Positions 34,376-43,387 of a stretch of 64,000 nucleotides of DNA are shown piece after piece. This DNA comes from JAABSX01 sp964480455 (GTDB lineage: Bacteria > Bacteroidota > Bacteroidia > Cytophagales > Microscillaceae): contig CAYZQI010000002.1 of NCBI GenBank assembly GCA_964480455.1, forward strand, positions 19,201-83,200. The letters run 5' to 3'. Under the pieces are notes generated by a model, which saw nothing but the letters and a program-made list of their open reading frames with translations, ran no database searches and was not told the origin of the DNA. Both the position numbers and the translations under genes were made by a program. Each line of letters starts with the position of its first letter. Position 1 is the first letter of the stretch.

Positions 34376-36598
34376 ATGAATACTTCGCTGATAGACAGTA
34401 TCATCACTAAAACAGCAGAATTGGCTGAACACGAGTACAATCTTTTTGATTTAAAAGATGACTATGCAGAAATTATCCAATATAAAGCCTCTGAACTAGG
34501 AAAATTTTTAGACCATCTCATAGAAAAGGCACAGAAATTTAATTTAGCTTTTTTAAAGAATAACCTCCCTATTGAGCAAATTACAGAACTACTCAAAAAT
34601 GCTAACTTTCCAGTGGTAGTGTTTAGTGAGGTCAGCGAAGGTGAAATAGTGCCTTATATTATCTACAAAGGCAAAAACGAAAAATTCACTTACTATAATT
34701 TTAAAGAACAAGCAGAAGTGCCTATCAAAGATATTAATGCTTTTTATGATTCTTTGGTAATGTATGAAGACGCTGCCGACCAAAGTATCAATGGAGAAGT
34801 GATTTTTTTGACTGCAGTACCACTCAGATACATTGTGAGTGATTATTATTTCAAAGATGATAATGACAAAATAAAACTCACCCCGCTACGCCGTCTTTTT
34901 CGTTTGCTACGTAGTGAGCGAAAAGATATTTTTTATGTTTATGTATATGCCATAGTGGTAGGGCTGATAAGTTTATCGCTTCCCTTGGGTATTCAAGCCA
35001 CCATTAGCCTCATCTCTGGGGGTATGATTTTTAGCTCGGTAGTGGTACTGATTGCCTTGGTGATTATCGGTGTGCTAGTAGGAGGTGCACTGCAAGTAAT
35101 GCAGATTAGTTTGGTAGAGATTATTCAGCAGCGGGTATTTGCAAAAGCCTCCTTTGAGATAGCTTTCAGAATTACAAAAATTCGTACCGAAGCCCTCGAG
35201 AAATATTACCCGCCTGAGTTAATGAACCGCTTCTTTGATGTGGTAACTGTACAGAAAGGTTTGCCAAAGCTCTTTGTAGATATTACGGGGGCAGTCATTC
35301 AGATATTTTTTGGCTTGATATTACTTTCACTATACCATCCAGTGTTTTTGATGTTTAGCATATTTTTAGTACTTTTTGTAGGCATGATTTTTTATTTTAC
35401 AGGCTCTAAAGGGTTAGAAACTAGCATCAAGGAATCTACCTATAAATATAAGGTGGCGTATTGGCTAGAAGAACTCGCCCGTACTGTATATGCGTTTAAG
35501 CAAGCAGGCAATACTAACTTGCCTATGCAGCAAACCGACAAACTGGTCAATAGTTACCTTTTTCATCGTAGGGCACATTTCCGCATTTTGATTACACAGT
35601 TTATCAATATTGTAGCATTCAAAACACTCATCACAGGGGGCTTACTCATCTTAGGTACTATCTTGGTGGTAGATAGGCAAATCACATTGGGGCAGTTTGT
35701 CGCCTCTGAGGTCATTATTATCCTTGTGGTAGGCTCAGTAGAAAAACTTATCATTAGCCTCGATACAGTCTATGACCTCCTAACGGGAGTAGAAAAAGTA
35801 GCTACCATTACTGACTTACCCACTGAGCGTCAGTCGGGATTGCGTATAGACTTAACGGACAAACACAAGGGAATGCACTTATTTGCAAAAGGAGTAAAAT
35901 ACAAATACAAGAATAACACAAACTACACACTCAAAGAGATTGCTTTTGAAGTGCAGCCTGGCGAGAGTGTTTGTATAGCTGGCCCTAACGACTCAGGAAA
36001 GCATACCCTTGTCAAGGTAATTACAGGCTTACTTACAGATTATGAAGGAGTGATTACAGTAAATCACCTTTCATTACACGACATCAGCCTTGGTTCGCTA
36101 CGAGATGTAGTCAATAAGCATTTGACTTTTGACGAAATATTTGATGGCACTATCTTAGACAATATCACCATGGGACGCAGCAATATTCATCATAGCGATG
36201 TGATTTGGGCAATAGAAAATGTGGGGCTTACCGAATATATTGCTACTCTCCCTAATGGACTCTCTACCCATATTGGCTATTCAGGGAAAAAGCTTTCAAG
36301 TGGTATTGTAGCCAAGCTACTCTTAGCACGTTCAGTAGCATCTCACCCTAAGTTACTGATAGTCAATGATTTTTCAGAGCATATCCCTAAAAACGAAAAA
36401 CTCAAGATTCTTTCTTTCTTACAAGAAAAAAGCAATGGCTGGACACTCATCATCTTGAGTGTGAGTGATGACCCCATCTTACTTTCATCTTGTGATAAAA
36501 TACTATTGATGAACAAAGGAAAAGTAGTGGCAGAAGGTAGTTATGAAAAACTCCTTAGTGAGCCTACTTTCCAAAAACTCATCTTTAAAGGAAGATAG
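34376..36598 (+). CDS. ABC half-transporter with degenerate ATPase motifs
   Basis: 740 residues. An N-terminal cytoplasmic domain of about 170 residues has no active-site Cys and may be a C39-like recognition domain (inference). Membrane spans lie at about 185-460 in type I exporter arrangement, followed by a nucleotide-binding domain at about 495-735. The ATPase motifs are altered: Walker A reads GPNDSGKHT (536-544; Lys kept, Ser replaced by His), the signature reads LSSGI (640-644) instead of LSGGQ, Walker B/Glu reads LLIVND (Asn664-Asp665) instead of LLILDE, and the H-loop His is absent (TLIILSVSDDP). Followed by HlyD- and TolC-type genes, so it should be the inner-membrane part of a tripartite export system, but normal ATP hydrolysis is doubtful. 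Confidence 0.88.
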   Translation: MNTSLIDSIITKTAELAEHEYNLFDLKDDYAEIIQYKASELGKFLDHLIEKAQKFNLAFLKNNLPIEQITELLKNANFPVVVFSEVSEGEIVPYIIYKGKNEKFTYYNFKEQAEVPIKDINAFYDSLVMYEDAADQSINGEVIFLTAVPLRYIVSDYYFKDDNDKIKLTPLRRLFRLLRSERKDIFYVYVYAIVVGLISLSLPLGIQATISLISGGMIFSSVVVLIALVIIGVLVGGALQVMQISLVEIIQQRVFAKASFEIAFRITKIRTEALEKYYPPELMNRFFDVVTVQKGLPKLFVDITGAVIQIFFGLILLSLYHPVFLMFSIFLVLFVGMIFYFTGSKGLETSIKESTYKYKVAYWLEELARTVYAFKQAGNTNLPMQQTDKLVNSYLFHRRAHFRILITQFINIVAFKTLITGGLLILGTILVVDRQITLGQFVASEVIIILVVGSVEKLIISLDTVYDLLTGVEKVATITDLPTERQSGLRIDLTDKHKGMHLFAKGVKYKYKNNTNYTLKEIAFEVQPGESVCIAGPNDSGKHTLVKVITGLLTDYEGVITVNHLSLHDISLGSLRDVVNKHLTFDEIFDGTILDNITMGRSNIHHSDVIWAIENVGLTEYIATLPNGLSTHIGYSGKKLSSGIVAKLLLARSVASHPKLLIVNDFSEHIPKNEKLKILSFLQEKSNGWTLIILSVSDDPILLSSCDKILLMNKGKVVAEGSYEKLLSEPTFQKLIFKGR

Positions 36599-36680
36599 GC
36601 AACAGCAAACTTTATTAGCATTTAATTCTTTAAGTAGATGTAAATTAGAACATGGTATTGACCTTTTAATTTTTAAATTT

Positions 36681-38081
36681 GTGTTAGATATATCCAATCA
36701 AAAACTAGATTATAAGCGCATAGACCAAAAGGTGTATGCCCTCAAAACCATCTCGAGTTCTAAGAGTGCCAAACTGCTCAGTTATTGGCTTATGGGAATT
36801 TTATTGTTTTTATTCTTTTGTCTTTTTCTGCCTTGGCAGCAAAATATAGAAGGGTCTGGACGAGTAACTGCCTTTACACCTCAAGACCGCCCACAAGAGG
36901 TAAATGCAGTAATAGCGGGGCGCATCAAAGAGTGGCGCATCATAGAGGGGCAATATGTTACCAAAGGAGATACCCTAGCAGTACTAGATGAGATTAAGTC
37001 AGAATACTTCGACCCAGAGCTACTCGATAGGCTACAAGAGCAACTTACTGCCAAATCACAGGGTATCTCAGCCAATCAAAACAAGATTCGTGCACTTGAT
37101 AACCAAATTAGTGCCTTACAAACAGGCCTACAATTAAGCCTCGAGAAAGCACGTAACAAACTTCAACAAGCGCAGCTCAAAGTGAACACAGACAGTGCCG
37201 AACTAGAGCAGGCGCGTGTAGCTGTCAGAATAGCCGAACGACAGATGGCAAGCTATAACGACCTCTTCAAGCCTGAAAATAAAAACGAAATCTCGGTCAT
37301 CTCGAGAACACAGTGGGAACAGAGGCAAAACAAACTGCAAGAAGAACAGGCAAAACTCATTACCAAAGAAAATAAACTCTTGGTTTCAAAAAATGAACTC
37401 ATTAACGCAAAAATTGAACTGAACTCCCTCGAGGCAGAATACAATGATAAAATTGCAAAAGCACGCTCCGACCAAAGTAGCTCCTTTGCAACATTGGCAG
37501 AAAAAGAAGGCGACCTCTCAAAATTGAGAAACTACTATGCCAATATGAATATTCGCAACAATCAATATTACATTGTGGCTCCCCAAGATGGCTATATAGT
37601 GAAAACACTTAAATCAGGGCTAAACGAAACACTCAAAGAAATGACTGCCATCTGTACCATACAGCCCGATAAACCCAGAGTAGCAGTAGAGTTGTACGTA
37701 AATGCGATGGATGTGCCGCTTATCGTCAAAGGCAGACAAGTGCGGCTAGAATTTGATGGGTGGCCAGCACTACAAGTAACAGGCTGGCCTAGTGTGGCAG
37801 TAGGTACTTTTGGGGGTATTGTCAAAGTGATTGATTTTGTGGACAGTAAGGAAGGTAAGTACCGCTTACTAATAGAACCAGACCCTCTAGAGCCTTGGCC
37901 TGAGCAGCTCAGGGTAGGTTCTGGTGTATATGGTTGGATTATGCTAGATGATGTTTCAGTATGGTATGAAATCTGGCGACAACTCAATGGATTTCCGCCG
38001 AGCCTTTATGCTGAGCCAAACGAAGACAACGAAAAAGATAAGAAGAGTGATAAAAAAATCAAGATTAAAGTCAAAGGTTAA
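36681..38081 (+). CDS. HlyD-type periplasmic adaptor (membrane fusion protein)
   Basis: 466 residues from GTG 36681, which puts the start at VLDISNQKLDYKRIDQKVYALK, matching how relatives begin. The longer frame from ATG 36543 would overlap the ABC gene by 56 bases and is less likely. One membrane span near residues 37-55 of this start, a lipoyl half-motif (VIAGRIKEWRIIEGQYVTKGDTLAVLD), a long coiled-coil hairpin of about 200 residues, the returning lipoyl half (YYIVAPQDGYIVKTLKSGLNETLKEM), a beta-barrel domain and a Lys-rich tail. Bridges the ABC half-transporter to the TolC-like channel. Confidence 0.92.
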   Translation: MLDISNQKLDYKRIDQKVYALKTISSSKSAKLLSYWLMGILLFLFFCLFLPWQQNIEGSGRVTAFTPQDRPQEVNAVIAGRIKEWRIIEGQYVTKGDTLAVLDEIKSEYFDPELLDRLQEQLTAKSQGISANQNKIRALDNQISALQTGLQLSLEKARNKLQQAQLKVNTDSAELEQARVAVRIAERQMASYNDLFKPENKNEISVISRTQWEQRQNKLQEEQAKLITKENKLLVSKNELINAKIELNSLEAEYNDKIAKARSDQSSSFATLAEKEGDLSKLRNYYANMNIRNNQYYIVAPQDGYIVKTLKSGLNETLKEMTAICTIQPDKPRVAVELYVNAMDVPLIVKGRQVRLEFDGWPALQVTGWPSVAVGTFGGIVKVIDFVDSKEGKYRLLIEPDPLEPWPEQLRVGSGVYGWIMLDDVSVWYEIWRQLNGFPPSLYAEPNEDNEKDKKSDKKIKIKVKG

Positions 38082-38195
38082 AAATGTAAAACGTAGCATA
38101 GCACGAGTGTAGTCTTTAAGCCAAACTAATTTGTGCTGTGCTTGTATTTATGTCAAACCCTTCAAGTTGTTTACCTGTTGTTCTAAATCTTTTAA

Positions 38196-39641
38196 GTGTT
38201 GAGACAAGTGGCGAAGTATTTTTTTTATATTATATTATTTTTTAGTTTTTCTTCTTTTACGCTACAAGCACAAAATAGCCAAAATACCAACAATGATGTG
38301 CTGCAATGGAATGAATTTTATGGGCTTATCATTGAGCATCACCCCATAGCACGACAAGCTTGGCTCCTAGATGAACTTGCCAAACAAGAACTTAGGCTAG
38401 CAAGAGGAGGCTTTGACCCTAAGGCTTCGGTAGATTTTGATAGAAAAGAATTTAAAAACTCTCTATATTATAATTTACTCAATAGCAAACTTAAAGTGCC
38501 ACTTTGGATTGGCGAAATTCAAGCTGGCTACGAACAGAATAGCGGCGAATTTCTCAATCCTGAAAACTCCATAGCAGACCCCTCAGGGCAAACCTCAGTC
38601 GGAATTGCTATTCCGATTGGGCAGGGACTGATTATTGATGCACGCCGAGCCACACTGAGGCAAGCACAATACTTTCAAGATATTGCGCGTGCCGAGCAAA
38701 TCAAAGAAATCAATAAGTTGCTCATTAATGCAGCAAAAGATTATTGGACTTGGTATTTTGCACAAGCGCAATACCTCTTGCTTGACTCTGCCTACAGGCT
38801 TGCTGAGCAACGCTACCAAGCTGTAAAAATTAATATTCAACTAGGCGAGCTTGCACCTATTGACTCTATTGATGCCATCACCGCCGTCCAAAAAAGAAAT
38901 ATTGACCTCAAGCAAGCAGAAGTACTGCTCCAAAATGCACGTATCAGGGTATCTAACTACCTTTGGGGAGAAAATGATATTCCGTTGATACTTACTGAAA
39001 ATACATCGCCCGAAACTTTTGAAAGCAGACAAGGCGCACAAAAAGAACCCAATCTCTCCAACTTGATTGCTTTTGCCAATGAAAACCACCCTGAAATTAT
39101 TAAAAGTATCTTTAAACTCAAACAAATTAATGTTGAGGAAAAACTGCAACGCTTCAACTTACTGCCAAGGCTTGATGTAAGGTATAATCTGCTACGCAAT
39201 GCAGACAATATAACCGAACCTACTAACTTCAATTTTCAGAACAATTACAAGTTTGGATTAAATTTTGAATTCCCGCTATTTCTACGCAAAGAAAGAGGTA
39301 AACTTCAAATGGTCAGAATCAAACTAAGCCAGACTCAGTTTGAACTTCAACAAATAAGATTGGTGGTAGAGAATGACCTTAGAGCAGCTTACAATGAGTT
39401 TTTAAACTTGATCGAGCTCATCAAATTACAAACAGAAATTACGAATAACTACCGAATCCTGAGAGATGCCGAAATCAGAAAATACCGTAACGGTGAAAGT
39501 ACCTTGTTCTTGATAAATCTTAGGGAAAGTATATTGATAGACAACCAAATAAAGCTCGAGAAACAAAAAGCAGATTATCAAAAGGCATACATGATACTCT
39601 ACTGGACGGCGGGACACCCGCTTTGGGAGCCACTTCCTTAG
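38196..39641 (+). CDS. TolC family outer-membrane efflux protein
   Basis: 481 residues from a GTG (38196); TTG 38199 is possible, and no ATG precedes the signal peptide (YFFYIILFFSFSSFTLQAQ). Two repeated halves of long alpha helices with short beta segments characterise the family: WNEFYGLIIEHHPIARQAWL at the start and LIAFANENHPEIIKSIFKL at the second half. It forms the outer-membrane exit duct of the exporter encoded by the two preceding genes (115 bases after the adaptor). Confidence 0.9.
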   Translation: MLRQVAKYFFYIILFFSFSSFTLQAQNSQNTNNDVLQWNEFYGLIIEHHPIARQAWLLDELAKQELRLARGGFDPKASVDFDRKEFKNSLYYNLLNSKLKVPLWIGEIQAGYEQNSGEFLNPENSIADPSGQTSVGIAIPIGQGLIIDARRATLRQAQYFQDIARAEQIKEINKLLINAAKDYWTWYFAQAQYLLLDSAYRLAEQRYQAVKINIQLGELAPIDSIDAITAVQKRNIDLKQAEVLLQNARIRVSNYLWGENDIPLILTENTSPETFESRQGAQKEPNLSNLIAFANENHPEIIKSIFKLKQINVEEKLQRFNLLPRLDVRYNLLRNADNITEPTNFNFQNNYKFGLNFEFPLFLRKERGKLQMVRIKLSQTQFELQQIRLVVENDLRAAYNEFLNLIELIKLQTEITNNYRILRDAEIRKYRNGESTLFLINLRESILIDNQIKLEKQKADYQKAYMILYWTAGHPLWEPLP

Positions 39642-39652
39642 CATAAATAAAA

Positions 39653-39729
39653 GTTAAGAAATGATGGTCAAATAAACTAGCCTTTTGTATTTGTAAATTA
39701 TAGATAGTTAGATACTTTCTTAAATTAAG
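39653..39729 (+). repeat. Dispersed ~77-bp repeat, copy 2
   Basis: GATGGTCAAATAAACTAGCC, TTTGTAAATTATAGATAG, then ATACTTTCTTAAAT: the partner of the copy at 27832, same orientation. It directly follows the tolC-like gene. Confidence 0.6.
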
Positions 39730-39764
39730 AATTAAGAGTTTGCCGTTCAAAAGTAATTTGATTC

Positions 39765-39874
39765 TTTGACAAATTTTGTGATGGTGTGTGATAAGATGAG
39801 CTAAATACTGTTTAGAACATAAATGTCAACGGACTGGAAGTCCGCTGCTACAGATTTCCACAAAAACTGTTAGA
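39765..39874. repeat. 110-bp palindromic element, copy E
   Basis: Begins TTTGACAAATTTTGTG and ends CACAAAAACTGTTAGA. The central stem CAACGGACT / AGTCCGCTG has one mismatch. Same length as copies A-C. Confidence 0.85.
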
Positions 39875-39944
39875 CAACCATCAATTTTGGTGTAATGCTT
39901 TTAAGAAAATACCAATGCACCAAAATCAACACAAAGAAGTAAGC

Positions 39945-40991
39945 TCAGGAGGTTTTTGTTTTTTTCTTTTTGAAAACAAAATACCAAAGTGTGAGCAAGC
40001 CTAAGATGATGATTGCGAGTGGCATTCCAAACACTGCCAAAAACATAAACACATACATCAAACCAGCACTTTTCCAGTCGTGTACTTCAAAATCTTTTGC
40101 TTCGAATGGTTTGAAAGCATCAGGAGTAATTTTTTGCTTGCTCAGGTCGTCAAGAAGCTGATAGTATTTTTCGGATTGCTTTTCTTTTTGGCCGAAATCA
40201 AAATCTTCACTTGCTTCGGTATATCTAATCAACACATTATCCGTACTTTGTGGCTCTTTGTTGCTAAATTTCCACAGAATTTGCTTGGTGGCGGGGTCTG
40301 CCTTCCAGTTTCCAATTGGAGCGATACCCTTGAGGTCTGCAAGCTCAAGGTCATTACCTAATTGGATACGGATTTGTCCTTTTTCAATGTTTTTTGCCCA
40401 AGCCCTGCCTGACTCCAAGATATAAGTGAACCCATTATGATTATCGCCACTGTAGCCTTCTCGCAGGCGTGCTTCGTTGGTATTGACCATAAAATAAACT
40501 GTGATTTTGGTCAGGGTATCGGCGGCATAGTTGCCCTGCCATACATACCAATTGTCGCTATCTCTAAGATGGCTAAGTTGTAGGGTTTTATCTGATAGGC
40601 TGTCTGTGCTTGGGCGGCTTGTGGTGAGTGGCTGCTTATTCTCGAGTACTTTAAGTTGATACAAATCTCTAAAATATACTGCATAGACTTGTTCGTTCTC
40701 AAATAAACCATTGACGGGATAACCTGTCTTGAGACTTACAGTATTTTGAGTAAGGTTACGCATGTAGTATTCGCCTTTCACCACAGCAAAACCCTTGTAA
40801 AGTAAAATGCTAATTTGCTCTTCTTGCATTTGTATTTTCTCGAGATGAGTGCTATCTTCCTTATAAAGCGGCACGAATACACCACTACCGCCCACATTGA
40901 AGAAGCCAGGCATAGCAGCGTTGCTCAATAAAAGACAAGCTACTGCTAGTAAGCTAAGGGTGGATAGAATTTGATTTCTATTTTTTTGCAT
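39945..40991 (-). CDS. Secreted, membrane-anchored protein of unknown function
   Basis: 348 residues: signal peptide (about 1-27), a beta-rich extracytoplasmic domain of about 270 residues (QISILLYKGFAVVKGEYYMRNLT... at about 60-85), one C-terminal membrane span near 315-340 (LMYVFMFLAVFGMPLAIIIL) and a KKKKTK tail in the cytoplasm. The first part of the ectodomain resembles proteins that build a scaffold around charged beta strands, but I do not recognise a named family. It follows the 503-residue membrane protein gene by 45 bases on the same strand, so the two are probably an operon. Confidence 0.7.
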   Translation of the reverse strand: MQKNRNQILSTLSLLAVACLLLSNAAMPGFFNVGGSGVFVPLYKEDSTHLEKIQMQEEQISILLYKGFAVVKGEYYMRNLTQNTVSLKTGYPVNGLFENEQVYAVYFRDLYQLKVLENKQPLTTSRPSTDSLSDKTLQLSHLRDSDNWYVWQGNYAADTLTKITVYFMVNTNEARLREGYSGDNHNGFTYILESGRAWAKNIEKGQIRIQLGNDLELADLKGIAPIGNWKADPATKQILWKFSNKEPQSTDNVLIRYTEASEDFDFGQKEKQSEKYYQLLDDLSKQKITPDAFKPFEAKDFEVHDWKSAGLMYVFMFLAVFGMPLAIIILGLLTLWYFVFKKKKTKTS

Positions 40992-41036
40992 AAAGTAATC
41001 AGCTTGTGAGCTGTGAAGTATAATTTTTTATAAATA

Positions 41037-42548
41037 CTAGTCATCGGTATCAAAAACTATTTCATCGAGTTGAGTATCATTGCCGCGTTCTTTGCGGAGA
41101 TTGTTTGCCTCTTCAAACTGTTCGCTGAACATAGAGAAGTCATACACTACTTGAGCTTGTGCATTGGTATCTATGTCTGCATTGAGGTCATAGACCAATT
41201 GCTGAATTACTTGCTCGATTTCTTCTATTTTGAGCGGTGCTTCTCCTTTGGCAAATATACGATCTATTTCCATAATGTCTTTCAGCGTATAGCGGTGTTG
41301 CGTGCGTTCGTAGAGTTCAGCCAAGCGTACTGCTTCATTTTGTTGTGTTTTTGTCAATGAATTGAATACTTCTGCTGTAAAAATGACACGCATGACACGC
41401 TTACGGATATTTTCTTGTTCACGTTTTTTGCGTCTGGGCAAGATGTCAAGCCATCTATAGATGGGTACACCAAAAAATAAGACAGAGAAAATAAAAGGAA
41501 TCCAGCCTAAGCCTATCAAGATGCCTATTCCCTCTGCTGTAGGGTCGGCAGTTAGAAATATCATAGACATGATTAAGTTGATACTTGCCATAAAACCAAT
41601 GCCTATATTTCGTCCAGTACTATTGCCTGTTAGTTTGTACTCAGGCTCGTATTCATTCCAATACCAGATTACTTCGGCATCTGCTTTGCTATCCTTGCTA
41701 CGCACAAGGCTCATAAAATCGCCATATAAAATTTGATTGTTGCTGATGCGTGGTTCGCCATCAAAGCGCGCAATGATTTCTGAGAAGAAGTCATCTGCTT
41801 TTTCTGAGTTCCAGCCTGCCAAGCCAATTACTTCAGGTTTTACAATGATGCCTTTGTTTTGGCGCAAGTAGGCAGCTACTTCTTGCTGATTTTCTAGGGG
41901 GTGTATCTCTACGCGGGGTGGTCCAAACACAAAATCATAGACAGAAGCCACAAAACCTTTTTTATTTTTCTTTTTAGACTGATTTGGCAGTGCACCAGGG
42001 CGTGTATCATAGGCACGGTATCTGTAGCCGCGGCTATCAGTTTCATAATGGTAGTGCTGAGTAACGGTGTTCCAGTAAAATATTTCAGCAAATACCCTAA
42101 AAATAAATCCAAAACTACTGCCTAAATCTACTTTAGAATCGTTGTCTTTGCCGCCCGAAAGTGCTGCCACGATGAATGCAATGATGATAAGTACAAAGAT
42201 GGTAAAATATACCACCAACATAATAGAAATCCAAACTTTAAAAATCACTACAAAAGTATCCCAAGATTTTTTTTTGAATACTTGCCACCATTCGCCCCAA
42301 GTGCGTTCGCTACGCCGCAGGGGCATTTTACCAAAATCATAAATCAAATCTCCTTCTTCTGTGATTTGCAGTCGACACCTGTACTTTGTGATGAGAAAAT
42401 CCATTACGTCTTTGGCATCTCTCAGGCTCAGGCCGCTTGCACTTGCAGCATCACCAATAGTAAAAACGCCTTTACCAGATTGCAAAGAATTTTCTATTTT
42501 TTCAGCAGCACTTTTAAGGCTGGGTGCTAGTGATTTTTCTTTTTCCAT
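41037..42548 (-). CDS. Membrane protein with N-terminal winged-helix-like domain
   Basis: 503 residues. Residues about 10-75 look like a winged-helix domain (GVFTIGDAASASGLSLRDAK, DFLITKYRCRLQITEEGDLI). Membrane spans near 97-130 and again near 310-365. A repeat-like segment follows the first spans (VAAYLRQNKGIIVKPEVIGL... EIIARFDGEPRISNNQILYG) and may be a second winged helix. A soluble helical tail with many Glu residues ends the protein. No named family recognised. First gene of the two-gene unit with 39945-40991. DNA-binding at the membrane, or a protein-interaction role for the winged helix, are both possible. Confidence 0.7.
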   Translation of the reverse strand: MEKEKSLAPSLKSAAEKIENSLQSGKGVFTIGDAASASGLSLRDAKDVMDFLITKYRCRLQITEEGDLIYDFGKMPLRRSERTWGEWWQVFKKKSWDTFVVIFKVWISIMLVVYFTIFVLIIIAFIVAALSGGKDNDSKVDLGSSFGFIFRVFAEIFYWNTVTQHYHYETDSRGYRYRAYDTRPGALPNQSKKKNKKGFVASVYDFVFGPPRVEIHPLENQQEVAAYLRQNKGIIVKPEVIGLAGWNSEKADDFFSEIIARFDGEPRISNNQILYGDFMSLVRSKDSKADAEVIWYWNEYEPEYKLTGNSTGRNIGIGFMASINLIMSMIFLTADPTAEGIGILIGLGWIPFIFSVLFFGVPIYRWLDILPRRKKREQENIRKRVMRVIFTAEVFNSLTKTQQNEAVRLAELYERTQHRYTLKDIMEIDRIFAKGEAPLKIEEIEQVIQQLVYDLNADIDTNAQAQVVYDFSMFSEQFEEANNLRKERGNDTQLDEIVFDTDD

Positions 42549-42621
42549 AAGTTTAATTGTACTGATGTTGTTTAAGTATGATTGCTTTGTACGTATTTTT
42601 ATTTTATGAGTAAATCAACTT

Positions 42622-42709
42622 GGGTGTAATTCAAACTGACTTCCTTATGCCCTCTCTTATGGAGAGGGAAGGGGTGAGATGGCTAAAAAGGAAAATTTGA
42701 CTTGCATCC
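42622..42709 (+). repeat. 88-bp element, copy 1
   Basis: GGGTGTAATTCAAACTGAC at the left and TTTGACTTGCATCC at the right are inverted termini. The middle holds the hairpin CCCTCTCTTATGGAGAGGG and the segment GGGTGAGATGGCTAAAAAGG. Confidence 0.8.
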
Positions 42710-42800
42710 AATCAACTTTATTGCAATCTAATAAAATTTTGCAAAAACCTTGCAAGGAATTTGTTTAATTTTTTTGATTTAGTAGAGAATCATCACCAAA

Positions 42801-42888
42801 GGGCGCAAGTCAAACTAACTTACCTTTGCCCTCTCTTGTGGAGAGGAAAGGGGTGAGGTGGCTAAAAAGGGAAATTTGACTTGCACCC
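42801..42888 (+). repeat. 88-bp element, copy 2
   Basis: GGGCGCAAGTCAAACTAAC and AATTTGACTTGCACCC are near-perfect inverted termini. Same orientation as copy 1; hairpin CCTCTCTTGTGGAGAGG inside. Confidence 0.8.
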
Positions 42889-42900
42889 TCACCAAATGAT

Positions 42901-43386
42901 ATGAAAATACAAAAAACCAATGCCCTCAGAATACTCACACAAAATAAAATTGACTTTGAGTTAGTGGCTTACCAGTATGAAGAAGATGACCTAAGTGTAG
43001 AAAAAATAGCACAAGACAATCACTTACCTCTTGAAAGTATCTTTAAGACGCTGGTCTTGATAAGCCAAGGCAAAGAAATTTTAGTGGCCCTTGTACCTGG
43101 CAATGCACAACTTTCACTCAAAAAACTAGCCCTACTTGCAGAAGAAAAAAAAGTGGAGTTGCTTACTGTCAAAGAGTTGCCTACTTACACGGGCTATGTG
43201 CGTGGAGGCTGTTCGCCTGTTGGAATGAAAAAACAATTTCGTACTTGGGTAGATAAGACTGTGCTAAATTTACCTAAGCTATACGTCAATGCAGGCAAGC
43301 GTGGGCTACTTTTTGGCTGCAAACCGAGTCAGTTGATAGGTCTGACAGGTGCAGAAGTGGCTGTAATTACTCAGGAAGATGCCTGA
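42901..43386 (+). CDS. ybaK: YbaK-type aminoacyl-tRNA deacylase
   Basis: 161 residues. Hydrolyses misacylated tRNA, chiefly Cys-tRNA(Pro). The fold is recognisable from MKIQKTNALRILTQNKIDFE, LPLESIFKTLVLISQG with the conserved Lys near residue 50, and GYVRGGCSPVGMKKQF, the YbaK signature GGCSPxG. NAGKRGLLFGCKPSQLI closes the active site. Tail-to-tail with the TPR lipoprotein gene, one base between the stops. Confidence 0.93.
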   Translation: MKIQKTNALRILTQNKIDFELVAYQYEEDDLSVEKIAQDNHLPLESIFKTLVLISQGKEILVALVPGNAQLSLKKLALLAEEKKVELLTVKELPTYTGYVRGGCSPVGMKKQFRTWVDKTVLNLPKLYVNAGKRGLLFGCKPSQLIGLTGAEVAVITQEDA

Positions 43387-43387
43387 T

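Larger units (their letters stand above)
42549..42900. other. Intergenic region with two copies of an 88-bp repeat
   Basis: 352 bases between the divergent membrane protein gene and ybaK. Two direct copies of an inverted-repeat element (42622-42709 and 42801-42888) make up half of it. The second ends only 12 bases before the ybaK ATG. Confidence 0.65.

Noticed and set aside
36543..36680. N-terminal extension of the HlyD-type gene overlapping the ABC gene
   Set aside because: The reading from GTG 36681 matches the usual start of the family and avoids a 56-base overlap.
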